From contig NZ_JBHTIT010000001.1 of the NCBI RefSeq assembly GCF_042677145.1, positions 496,001-560,000 of the forward strand: DNA of 64,000 nucleotides, in the 5' to 3' direction. The notes below the pieces were generated by a model. It did no database searches. It saw only the letters and a program-made list of their open reading frames with translations, and was not told where the DNA came from. The position numbers and the translations under genes were made by a program. Of this stretch, positions 45,161-53,358 are shown one piece after another (position 1 is the first letter of the stretch; each line of letters starts with the position of its first letter). The stretch is from Perlucidibaca wandonensis (lineage in GTDB: Bacteria > Pseudomonadota > Gammaproteobacteria > Pseudomonadales > Moraxellaceae).

Positions 45161-46327
45161 ATGCACGCGCTCTATGTGCTCAAGCTTGCCAGCCGCAATA
45201 TTTGGCGACAGCGCCTGCGTGCCAGTATGACTATCGCCGGCATTGCTGTGGCGATCATCTCCTTTGGCTTGCTGCGCACAGTCGTTGACTCTTGGTATGC
45301 CGGCGCGGAGTTGAGTGATTCAGGCCGTCTCATTACGCGAAATTCGGCGTCATTGGCGTTTCCCTTGCCGGTTAGCCATGTCAGTCAAATCCGTCGTATC
45401 AATGGCGTGAAAGCGGTGACATCGGTGAACTGGTTCGGAGGTATTTATATCGACGACAAACATTTCTTCCCGCAATTTGCCATCGATCCCGATAGCTATT
45501 TCACGGTATATCCAGAATTTATCGTGGATGAAAATCAGCTGGCCGAGTTCCGCCGTGATCGTCGTGGCGTCATTATTGGCAGCAAGTTGGCGGCGAAAGA
45601 AGGCTGGAAAGTTGGCGATCAAGTGCCGTTGCTGGGCACGATTTATCCTGGCGTGTGGAGCTTTACCATTCGCGGCATTTATCAAGGTCGCGATGACACC
45701 GTCGATACCGGCCAATTTCTCATGCATTGGGCCTATGTAAACGAACGCATTAAATCGCTGCTGCCATCGCTCGCCGATCAGGTCGGCATCATCATTGTCG
45801 ATATTAAAAACCCGGCCAATGCCGCGACGATGTCGGCGGCTATCGATAGCCAATTCAAAAACTCGTTAACCGAGACGCGAACGGAAACGCAAAAAGCCTT
45901 TCAGCTCGGCTTTATTGCCATGGTCGATACCATTTTGCTGGCGATTCAAACTGTGGCCTATGCTGTCATTCTCATCATCATGGCGGTGATGGCCAATACC
46001 ATGGCGATGTCGGCACGCGAGCGCACCCGCGAGTACGCCACGCTGAAGTCGCTGGGCTTTTCGCAGTCGTTTGTGACCAGTTTAATCTTGGTGGAGTCGC
46101 TCACCATGGGCTTGATTGGCGGAGCCTTGGGCGTGGCGTTGAGTTACCCCTTGGCGGATGCTTTTTTTGCCGCCACCCGCGATCTTTTCGTGGTCTTTAC
46201 GATTTTGCCCGAGACCGTGGTGCTGCAATTTTCAGCCGCCATTGTCATCGGTCTAGCCGCCGCCTTAGCTCCAGCCATCAACAGTGCGCGTATTAGCATT
46301 GTCGATGGTTTGCGCGCTGTGACCTGA
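45161..46327 (+). CDS. FtsX/MacB-type ABC permease 1
   Basis: The 388-residue permease has the MacB topology. A first membrane helix (about 18-40) is followed by a large periplasmic MacB_PCD domain (about 45-250) and three C-terminal helices. SARERTREYATLKSLGFSQ, the cytoplasmic coupling segment before the second helix pair, is typical of FtsX permeases. It follows the ATPase with no gap. Together with the second permease it would form the heterodimeric membrane part of the pump. Confidence 0.92.
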   Translation: MHALYVLKLASRNIWRQRLRASMTIAGIAVAIISFGLLRTVVDSWYAGAELSDSGRLITRNSASLAFPLPVSHVSQIRRINGVKAVTSVNWFGGIYIDDKHFFPQFAIDPDSYFTVYPEFIVDENQLAEFRRDRRGVIIGSKLAAKEGWKVGDQVPLLGTIYPGVWSFTIRGIYQGRDDTVDTGQFLMHWAYVNERIKSLLPSLADQVGIIIVDIKNPANAATMSAAIDSQFKNSLTETRTETQKAFQLGFIAMVDTILLAIQTVAYAVILIIMAVMANTMAMSARERTREYATLKSLGFSQSFVTSLILVESLTMGLIGGALGVALSYPLADAFFAATRDLFVVFTILPETVVLQFSAAIVIGLAAALAPAINSARISIVDGLRAVT

Positions 46328-46335
46328 GGCCGATC

Positions 46336-47508
46336 ATGCGTAGAGGCCTGTCGTTTTCCTATGTCGCGCGCAATCTCATGGCGCGCAAGCTCACCACACT
46401 ACTCACGGCAACGGGCATGGCGCTGGTGGTTTTTGTTTTCGCCACCGTGCTGATGATGACCGAAGGCTTGCGCCATACCTTGGCCGGCACAGGCTCCTAC
46501 AACAACATAATTATCATTCGCCAAGGCTCGCAAACCGAAGTGCAGAGCACAGTAACGCGTGAGCAGGCCAATCTCATTGCCTCGCTGCCGGGCTTGGCCA
46601 GCCATTCCACACAAGGGCCGATGGTCTCGCGCGAAGTCATCGTGCTGGTCAATGTGCCGCGTCAGGATGGCGAGGGCTTGGCCAATATCGTGGTTCATGG
46701 CACCACGCCTGTCGGCATTGGCATGCGCGAGCAAATACGCGTGTTGGAAGGGCGTAGCTTTCGTCCAGGCTCATCGGAAGTCATTATTGGTAAAGGTTTA
46801 ACGCGCGGCAAACTTGGTTTGCGCTTGGGCGGTGTGCTCAATTTCGGCCAGCGCGAATGGCGCATTGTTGGTGTGTTTGATGCGGGATCCAGCGGTTTTG
46901 ATTCCGAAGTGTGGGCCGATAGTGAGCAAATGATGCAGGCCTTTCGCCGGCAGTCATACTCTTCGCTAGTGGTGGGTTTACGCGACACTAATAGCTTCGA
47001 CACGTTTGCCGAGGCCTTGGAGCAGAAGCCCAATATCAAAGTCGATATTCGTCGTGAGTCGCTGTTTTATGCCGACCAGTCGAAGAAGATGTCCGGCTTT
47101 ATTGAGATTTTAGGTAAGTCGATTACGCTGATTTTTTCCATCGGTGCGGTGATCGGCGCAATGATCACTATGTATGCCAGTGTGGCCAATCGCACGCAGG
47201 AAATCGGCACCTTACGCGCCTTAGGATTTCAGCGCATGAACATCATTAGCGCGTTTATCCAAGAGGCGATGTTGCTCGGCGCCTTGGCTGGTGCCATCGG
47301 ATTAGGCCTAGCGAGTTTTATGCAATTGGTTGAGATCTCCACCACCAATATTCAAACCTTTTCTGAAGTGGTTTTCCGACTGATTTTGACTCCAACCATC
47401 GCGGTTCAGGTCATGGTTTTTTCTATATTTATGGGCGTGTTAGGTGGTGTTTTACCGGCTATTCGCGCCGCGCGTTTGGAGATTGTAAATGCCCTCCGAT
47501 TCGGCTGA
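46336..47508 (+). CDS. FtsX/MacB-type ABC permease 2
   Basis: This second permease of 390 residues has the same topology: an N-terminal helix after FSYVARNLMARKLTTLL, a periplasmic domain of about 210 residues, and three C-terminal helices with the coupling segment NRTQEIGTLRALGFQR. It differs enough from permease 1 to be a paralog rather than a recent duplicate. GAGG six bases upstream supports the start. The stop lies 20 bases inside the next gene, so translation is coupled to the second acyltransferase. Confidence 0.92.
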   Translation: MRRGLSFSYVARNLMARKLTTLLTATGMALVVFVFATVLMMTEGLRHTLAGTGSYNNIIIIRQGSQTEVQSTVTREQANLIASLPGLASHSTQGPMVSREVIVLVNVPRQDGEGLANIVVHGTTPVGIGMREQIRVLEGRSFRPGSSEVIIGKGLTRGKLGLRLGGVLNFGQREWRIVGVFDAGSSGFDSEVWADSEQMMQAFRRQSYSSLVVGLRDTNSFDTFAEALEQKPNIKVDIRRESLFYADQSKKMSGFIEILGKSITLIFSIGAVIGAMITMYASVANRTQEIGTLRALGFQRMNIISAFIQEAMLLGALAGAIGLGLASFMQLVEISTTNIQTFSEVVFRLILTPTIAVQVMVFSIFMGVLGGVLPAIRAARLEIVNALRFG

Positions 47509-48802
47509 TTATCTGGGCAAATTGCCAGGCTTAGCGCCGCAAACTAGCGTTGATCGACCAGTCACGGCCTCTGAGTATTACCACGCTAGTGTTGGTACCA
47601 GTCGATACACTTTGGAGTCGCCGCGCTATGTGTTTTTTGTGCTGCACGGAAGCTGCGTTGATGCACCAGATGAGCAGGAATTAACTCAAAAACTAACGCA
47701 AGCCATCGCACAAGTTTCTGCCTGCAATCCTATTTTACGTATGCGCTGGCATGGCAGTCTTGGCCACTCACGTTGGCTTAGCGATGGGCCATTGCCGCGT
47801 TTGAGGGTTGTCTCTGAGTGCCAGTGGGATGGGCAGTCTAGTGCCGGTGCCGATATCCTCGATGCACCTGGTTTGTCATTGCGCGATGGGCCTTGTGCTG
47901 AGTTTATTTGGGCCTCACAAGGCCAAGGCCGCGGCTTACTTATCTTGCGTTCGCATCATGCCGTGATGGATGGTTTGGGCGGCATGCATCTGCTCAGTGA
48001 GCTGTTTCGGGCACTACGCGGCGAGCCTTTATTGGGCAGTAACGCGGCGTTTAGCGATGCCGATCTGATGCGCGCAATGGCGATCACGTCGACCAAACAC
48101 GAGCCCTATGACACCTGCACACTGACCGGCGCACCTGCTGGCGATGACGTAGGTGATGACTGGTGGCGAGTTCGCTTTGGCCCAGTGCAGCCGCGCCTGC
48201 TCTCGAAAGTGGCGCTAGCTTTGACCGAATTTGCGCATCAGTTCAGTGATGCGCCGGTGCGCATCGCAATTCCTGTCGATTTGCGCAAGCACGTGCCGGG
48301 CATGCTGGCGAGCGCCAACTTCGCCAATATGCTGTTTGTCCGACTCAATAAAGGTGCGCAGGCCACTGATTTCGATGGTCAACTTCGTGAGCAGCTAGCT
48401 GCGCGGCGAGAGGGCGCGTATCCGGCCATTTACGATTGGTTGCGATGGTTGCCGCTGCGCTGGTTTGACTATTTATTGGGGCGGCGCTTAGCCAATTTCA
48501 CCACCCGCAAGCCGGTTGAAACGGTGCTCATTTCCAATATGGGCAAAGTCTACTTAACGGCATTTCAGTCGTCGATATTTAAGGCCGACGACTACACCGT
48601 TTCACCTATGCCGGGTAATGCCTTTGTCGTGCTGTACTCCATTGGTGATGAAATCAGCATGATGATTAGCCTGCCGCGCATACTCTCTAGCAATGGCCGC
48701 AAGCAGGCCTTGGTGGCGTGGTTGCAGCAGCGCTTTGGCGAAGCAAATGGTGACGAAAGCAGCAGCGGCGGATGCAACGAGAGCAACGCATGCAAAAGCT
48801 AA
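47489..48802 (+). CDS. Condensation/wax-ester-synthase-fold acyltransferase 2
   Basis: This 437-residue protein has the same fold class as the product of 42031, but with the intact motif HHAVMDG (H156, H157, D161, G162). A preceding strand LLILRSHH and the following GLGGMHLLSELFRALRG fit WS/DGAT and PapA-type enzymes. The two proteins share only a general layout, so they probably act on different positions of the product. GGAG seven bases before the ATG at 47489 supports the start inside the permease gene. Confidence 0.77.
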   Translation: MPSDSADYLGKLPGLAPQTSVDRPVTASEYYHASVGTSRYTLESPRYVFFVLHGSCVDAPDEQELTQKLTQAIAQVSACNPILRMRWHGSLGHSRWLSDGPLPRLRVVSECQWDGQSSAGADILDAPGLSLRDGPCAEFIWASQGQGRGLLILRSHHAVMDGLGGMHLLSELFRALRGEPLLGSNAAFSDADLMRAMAITSTKHEPYDTCTLTGAPAGDDVGDDWWRVRFGPVQPRLLSKVALALTEFAHQFSDAPVRIAIPVDLRKHVPGMLASANFANMLFVRLNKGAQATDFDGQLREQLAARREGAYPAIYDWLRWLPLRWFDYLLGRRLANFTTRKPVETVLISNMGKVYLTAFQSSIFKADDYTVSPMPGNAFVVLYSIGDEISMMISLPRILSSNGRKQALVAWLQQRFGEANGDESSSGGCNESNACKS

Positions 48803-49371
48803 GCGCTATTTGGCGGTTTCTCAAAGACCTAGGTGCCTACCAAGCGCTACGGCCCTACGACATCTATCCCTACTTTTTCTTGTCGAGCTTCGCCCTAGTC
48901 ATTCTCGTATTGCTCGCGCCCGATTATTTCGCGCAGTGGCCGGGTTATAGCGCCTTAGCCACGGCCGGTGGCAGTGCCGGTGCGGGTCGTTTTCTTATCG
49001 ATGCTAGCTTGCCGGTGGCGCTACTCTATATCGCCATCATATTGATGAAGCTGAATCGCGCGCGCTGTCATGCAGTAAACGATGGCATGCACGCCAACAC
49101 CGTGCATCGCTACCCCTTGATTGGCGCGGTGTTTTTTATCGTGCAATTGCCATTGCTGGTTTTGCTTTATGAGGCGCAGGATGACTTCGTCTACACCTTA
49201 ACGAAAAGCTTTTGGGTGATTGCATACTGCATGCCGTGGTTTTCCTATTTAGCCGCCAATAGCTTTTCCATCATTGTCGCGGCGGCTTATGAATGGCGGC
49301 AAAAAGCAGCTGAGAAAAGCGCCATTAATGCCGCAGAAAAAACAAAAGTCGACGTAAGTAACTCGCCATGA
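48790..49371 (+). CDS. Small polytopic membrane protein of the lipid cluster
   Basis: About 193 residues with four to five predicted membrane helices, for example around FFLSSFALVILVLLAPDYF, the LPVALLYIAIILMKL segment, AVFFIVQLPLLVLLY and the last one near the C-terminus. A charged Ala/Lys-rich tail follows. I do not recognise the family. The ATG at 48790 is preferred because GAGAG lies upstream, and an ATG at 48772 is also in frame. Its place between an acyltransferase and a GT-C-like protein suggests a role in membrane handling or flipping of the product or a precursor. Confidence 0.7.
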   Translation: MQKLSAIWRFLKDLGAYQALRPYDIYPYFFLSSFALVILVLLAPDYFAQWPGYSALATAGGSAGAGRFLIDASLPVALLYIAIILMKLNRARCHAVNDGMHANTVHRYPLIGAVFFIVQLPLLVLLYEAQDDFVYTLTKSFWVIAYCMPWFSYLAANSFSIIVAAAYEWRQKAAEKSAINAAEKTKVDVSNSP

Positions 49372-51095
49372 AATTTTCAACTACGCTAAATCATCCCAAA
49401 ATATTCATCGCCATCATTTTCTTGGCGATGCTGTTTTGTCTGCCGATGTTAGCTAACGGCCTGCTCTTGGATGACTACCCGCAGCGCATCGCGATGTATA
49501 CCGCGCCCACGAGCAACCTCTTTGACTTCTTTAGTCGCGGCAACCCGCTCACCGAGGCGCAGCTGCAATCGGGCATTTTGCCGTGGTGGATGTCGGAAGA
49601 GGCGAAAGTGCGGTTTTTTCGCCCCATCGGCGAGCTGCTCATTCACCTCGACTACGCCCTATGGCCAGATAATTTTGCCCTCATGCATCTGCATTCCATC
49701 GCGTGGTACGGGGTGCTGCTCACTGCCGTCGCCTCGGTGTATAAGCGCTTGCTGCCTTTGCGTTGGGCCGCCGCCTTAGCCACCTTAATGTTCGCGCTCG
49801 ATCACGGCCATTCCGCGGGCGTTGCTTGGCTATGCAACCGTAACGTCTTAGTGGCGATGACCTTGAGCATGTTGTGCCTGCTTTGTCATCGCCGCGATAG
49901 CGTGCGTATGAGCATTGTCGCAGTCGCCTTATTTGCCTGTAGCTTGGCCGCAAGTGAGTCTGCATTGGCCTTGTCGGGATACTTACTCGCGCATGAGCTG
50001 TACTTAACCCGGCGCTCCAACACTACAAAAGCCCTGCGACTATTGCCCTATGCCGTGATTGGCCTGTGCTGGATAGGCTTTTGGGCGACCCAAGGCTATG
50101 GCGTTTCAGGCCCAGGTTTCTACATCGATATTGCTCAACAACCGCTGCTATTTTTTGAAAAGCTGGTGTATCGAGCGCCAGCGTATGTAGTCAGCCAAAT
50201 AGCTTTTCCTCCGGTAGAAGTTTTCGGCGCGCTGGAGTTGCAGACCTTGCCAAGAGCCATGCAATGGTTAGCTGGCGGCTATATTTTTGCGCTATTGGGT
50301 CTGCTGTTTTGGTTTTTCCGACCATTGCTTAAGCAACTAGCGATGGCACGGTTTTTTGCACTCGGCCTAGTCATTGCTGCTTTGCCGCTTGTGGCTTCAT
50401 CACCAGTTAGCCGCTCGCTTTGGTATGTCAGCTTTGGCGCGTTTGGCCTGATAGCGCTTTATGTCGCGCATTATCGTGAAGCCGTAGCGACTTTTGGTGG
50501 CAATGAGGCCTCGCTGCGGCGTGCCGGCATTTTTGCCAAGACCTTGCTCGCGCTGCATTTGCTACTCAGCCCATTACTATTTTTAGCTCTACCGCAGATG
50601 GCCACTGCTTTTGACATAGCCATGGACAGCGAAACAGTGGCGCTGCCAACCACCGACTCAGACCCACGGCTATTGCTGCTGGCGAGCCCGACCTATATCG
50701 GTAGCGTGACATTCCCCATGTTGAAAGATCAGGCCTTATCGTATGGAGCCGCGCCAAGTCGAAACCTGCCAACGCTGACGCATATTCGCGGTCTGGTCGA
50801 CACTGAGCATGCCTTCAGGCTGCGACGCGTATCAGAAGACACTTTGGTGGTGAAGTCGGAGCAGGGCTTTGCCAGCATGGCGACCAAGCCCTATGGTTTT
50901 AGCGCTGGCCATGAAGTGGTGCTAGATGACGTGCGCATCACCGTTGAGCAGGTAAATGCCGATGGCCAGCCGCTGCAAATTCGATTTTCTTTCAAGCCTG
51001 GGGCATTGTCGGGCTATAAAGTGATGCGTTGGCAGGCTGAGCGTTTTGTTGCAGCCACGCTGCCTGAGATTGGCACGTCGATAGAAATTAACTAG
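49368..51095 (+). CDS. GT-C-like polytopic membrane protein, possible glycosyltransferase
   Basis: A 575-residue protein with about ten membrane helices in the first 410 residues and a soluble C-terminal part of about 150 residues. The first periplasmic loop contains LLLDDYPQRI, an acidic DD pair at the place where GT-C glycosyltransferases carry their catalytic DxD or DD motif. It is followed by the conserved-looking RFFRPIGELLIHLDYALW, which resembles the loop of PMT/TMTC-type enzymes. It could add a sugar from a polyprenyl-phosphate donor to the lipid outside the membrane. The assignment is structural and not certain. It overlaps the previous gene by four bases (ATGA). Confidence 0.6.
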   Translation: MKFSTTLNHPKIFIAIIFLAMLFCLPMLANGLLLDDYPQRIAMYTAPTSNLFDFFSRGNPLTEAQLQSGILPWWMSEEAKVRFFRPIGELLIHLDYALWPDNFALMHLHSIAWYGVLLTAVASVYKRLLPLRWAAALATLMFALDHGHSAGVAWLCNRNVLVAMTLSMLCLLCHRRDSVRMSIVAVALFACSLAASESALALSGYLLAHELYLTRRSNTTKALRLLPYAVIGLCWIGFWATQGYGVSGPGFYIDIAQQPLLFFEKLVYRAPAYVVSQIAFPPVEVFGALELQTLPRAMQWLAGGYIFALLGLLFWFFRPLLKQLAMARFFALGLVIAALPLVASSPVSRSLWYVSFGAFGLIALYVAHYREAVATFGGNEASLRRAGIFAKTLLALHLLLSPLLFLALPQMATAFDIAMDSETVALPTTDSDPRLLLLASPTYIGSVTFPMLKDQALSYGAAPSRNLPTLTHIRGLVDTEHAFRLRRVSEDTLVVKSEQGFASMATKPYGFSAGHEVVLDDVRITVEQVNADGQPLQIRFSFKPGALSGYKVMRWQAERFVAATLPEIGTSIEIN

Positions 51096-51129
51096 CCCCA
51101 TCATCATTTCCAAAATGGAAGACTGAGAC

Positions 51130-51660
51130 ATGAGCAAGCGCTTAAAGATTATCGGGCTAATAGTCGTGTTGGCGCTGCTCGCAGCTGCTGGCGTATATGT
51201 CGAGCAGCTCATGAGCAAAAAAACACCTAGCTTTGATATTTCATTGAGCTGCGGTGTGCCGCCACCAGAGGAAGAGTCTGAGCTGGCACGCTTGTTCGAT
51301 TTTGCCGAAAACCATGAAGGTGAAATGGTGCAGGTCAAGCTAAGTTACTACCCTGGCGGCTGTAGCTGCCCGCGTAGTGAAGACGATGACCCAAGCATTG
51401 TTGGGATGGTCTGTGAGCATAATCCAGAGTGGTGGCTTGCTGAGAAAATGAAGCAGTACAACTGTGTCGAGGCGCTAGGCATGGCTGGGCATCGTGCTGG
51501 CATTGCGTCATTTTGCTTTCCAACGCATGACATTCTGCCGATCAAAGCAGGCTATTCCAGAGAGCAAACCGCCACTTATCAAAGCATATCGGGGTCGTTC
51601 TTACTGAATTGGGAATGGAGTCTAGGCGCACCGCATGTACAAGTATTATTGCCTGATTAA
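51130..51660 (+). CDS. Membrane-anchored Cys-rich protein of unknown function
   Basis: This 176-residue protein has one N-terminal membrane anchor (about 7-24) and a periplasmic domain with six cysteines, two of them in GGCSCP and others in CGVPPPEE, MVCEHN, YNCVEA and SFCFPT. These could form three disulfides or bind a metal. I do not recognise a family. It is the last gene of the long operon, 34 bases after the GT-C-like gene, with GGAAG upstream of its ATG. Confidence 0.6.
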   Translation: MSKRLKIIGLIVVLALLAAAGVYVEQLMSKKTPSFDISLSCGVPPPEEESELARLFDFAENHEGEMVQVKLSYYPGGCSCPRSEDDDPSIVGMVCEHNPEWWLAEKMKQYNCVEALGMAGHRAGIASFCFPTHDILPIKAGYSREQTATYQSISGSFLLNWEWSLGAPHVQVLLPD

Positions 51661-51742
51661 AAACGCGTGACTGAGCCTTGGTTCTCAATAGCAGTGGCGT
51701 GTCAGTATTATTTATCCCCATGATTTATATATGAGTTTTTGC

Positions 51743-52651
51743 TTAGTCAAACTGATCCCAGTAAGGGCGATCGCCATAATAGCCATCTAAGAACTCGACA
51801 AAGCACTTCACTTTATTCGCTAATAATTGACGACTAGCGTACACCGCATACAGCGTTAGCGGCTCGGGCTCATACTCTGGCAAAACAATCGTCAGCTTGC
51901 CTTCTTTGATTGCCGCGCCTGAGATAAACGTGGGCTGTAAGGCGATTCCTGCACCGGCGATAGCCGACTCGACTAAGACATCACCGTTATTACAAACCAG
52001 CTCATTGCTACGTGCTCGGTCACTGCTTCGCAGCCAGCGATGCGCTAGCTGATTGGCGTCATCCTCTAAATAGCTATAGCGCAAATAACGATGTGCCTTA
52101 AGGTCTTGCAGGCTTTTAGGCATGCCGTGCTGCTGCAAATACTCAGGTGAGGCGCACATCACCAGGCGTACTGGCGCGATGCGCTTGGCAATTAATGACG
52201 AGCTTTTTAGATGCCCAATACGCAGCGCAATATCAAAACCCTCTTCGACAATATCGACTTTGCGATCGTTGATTTGCAGATCTATATCCACGGCTGGATG
52301 AGCTTGCTGAAAGTCGATCATGAGCTTGGCCATATGGCGAATAGCGAAAGAGGCGGGCGCGCTAATGCGCAGTAGGCCGCTAGCGTGCGCTTGCATATCG
52401 CCTAGTTCGTTTTCCATGTCGCTGATGTCGCTGAGCACTTGCTGCGCGCGTTGGAAATAGCGCGTGCCGGCCTCAGTCAGATGCAGCTTGCGCGTGGTGC
52501 GATTGAGCAGGCGTGCGCCCAAATGCTTTTCGAGCTGAGCAATATGCTTGCTAACAAGCTGTGGTGACAGCGCTAGGCGCTCGGCGGCTAGAGTAAAGCT
52601 GCCTTCGGTCACGACGGTGATGAAAGCGCGCATAGCATCAATACGATCCAC
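51743..52651 (-). CDS. LysR-type transcriptional regulator
   Basis: This is a LysR-family regulator of 302 residues with a winged-helix N-terminus (DRIDAMRAFITVVTEGSFT, then AAERLALSPQLVSKHIAQLEKHLGARLLNRTTRKLHLTEAG) and a periplasmic-binding-like effector domain from about residue 90. The usual TxxG-type features belong to the CrgA-like subgroup. A GTG start is indicated by GGAG six bases upstream. It is divergent from the doxX-pirin-MFS genes, and a perfect palindrome lies 20 bases before its start, so it most likely controls both directions. Confidence 0.93.
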   Translation of the reverse strand: MDRIDAMRAFITVVTEGSFTLAAERLALSPQLVSKHIAQLEKHLGARLLNRTTRKLHLTEAGTRYFQRAQQVLSDISDMENELGDMQAHASGLLRISAPASFAIRHMAKLMIDFQQAHPAVDIDLQINDRKVDIVEEGFDIALRIGHLKSSSLIAKRIAPVRLVMCASPEYLQQHGMPKSLQDLKAHRYLRYSYLEDDANQLAHRWLRSSDRARSNELVCNNGDVLVESAIAGAGIALQPTFISGAAIKEGKLTIVLPEYEPEPLTLYAVYASRQLLANKVKCFVEFLDGYYGDRPYWDQFD

Positions 52652-52671
52652 TGTTTACTCCGAAAGAGGCA

Positions 52672-52694
52672 ATTATCAACAATTTGTTGATAAT
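52672..52694. promoter_or_regulatory. Perfect 23-bp palindrome, likely LysR operator
   Basis: ATTATCAACAA and TTGTTGATAAT flank a single T. The 11-bp arms match without error. The site is in the 153-base divergent region between the LysR gene (21 bases away) and doxX (110 bases away). The closeness to the LysR start suggests autoregulation as well as control of doxX-pirin. Confidence 0.7.
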
Positions 52695-52804
52695 ATAACA
52701 ATGATTACTGGCTTAGTATTTTAAATCAATGATAGTAAGGTGTGTACATAACCTGAGGCGTTGCTTCGGGAGACTCTCAAAACACAACATCTGAGGTGAC
52801 AATT

Positions 52805-53266
52805 ATGAACTCCACATTTATACAGACTTTGCTCAAATCTACTGGCGGCTACGCTGCGTTCATTTTACGAGTACCTGTGGGCCTGATTTTGGCTGCTCAC
52901 GGTTCGCAAAAACTCTTCGGCTGGTTTGGCGGCTATGGCCTAGAAGGCACTGGCCAGTGGATGGCAAGCATCGGTCTAGAGCCAGGTTATTTGATGGCAC
53001 TGATGTCTGGTAGTGCCGAGTTTTTTGGCGGCCTAGCGCTAGCCTTAGGACTGCTAACTCGCCCTGCGGCGCTGGTTACCGCCTTTACCATGCTCATCGC
53101 CATCTTCAGCGTGCACTTCAGCAATGGCCTGTTCATGTCGAATAATGGCTATGAATATGCGCTGACTTTGCTTGTGGTGACGCTGGCATTGACTGTTCAA
53201 GGTGCAGGCCGATTCGCGCTGGATAACGCGCTGCTAGCCTATTTCGATAATAAGAAAGCGAGTTAA
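52805..53266 (+). CDS. DoxX-family membrane protein
   Basis: A four-helix DoxX-family membrane protein of 153 residues. The signature RVPVGLILAAHGSQKLFGWFGG is near residues 15-36, and the rest is made of three more hydrophobic segments (about 65-90, 95-115, 120-140). Family members are quinone-associated or redox-related membrane proteins, often next to pirin genes. GAGG eight bases upstream favours the ATG at 52805. The GTG at 52796 overlaps that site and is rejected. It is the first gene of doxX-pirin-MFS, divergent from the LysR gene. Confidence 0.9.
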   Translation: MNSTFIQTLLKSTGGYAAFILRVPVGLILAAHGSQKLFGWFGGYGLEGTGQWMASIGLEPGYLMALMSGSAEFFGGLALALGLLTRPAALVTAFTMLIAIFSVHFSNGLFMSNNGYEYALTLLVVTLALTVQGAGRFALDNALLAYFDNKKAS

Positions 53267-53358
53267 TCACATCGAGATGGGCAGCCTTAATGGCTGCTCA
53301 TCTTCGATATGGCCTTTTAGGCTGCAATAGCCGCAGAACTTTAGATAGGAGACATGCC

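Noticed and set aside
42031..48802. Nonribosomal peptide synthetase remnants
   Set aside because: The condensation-fold proteins stand alone. No adenylation or peptidyl carrier modules are in the window.
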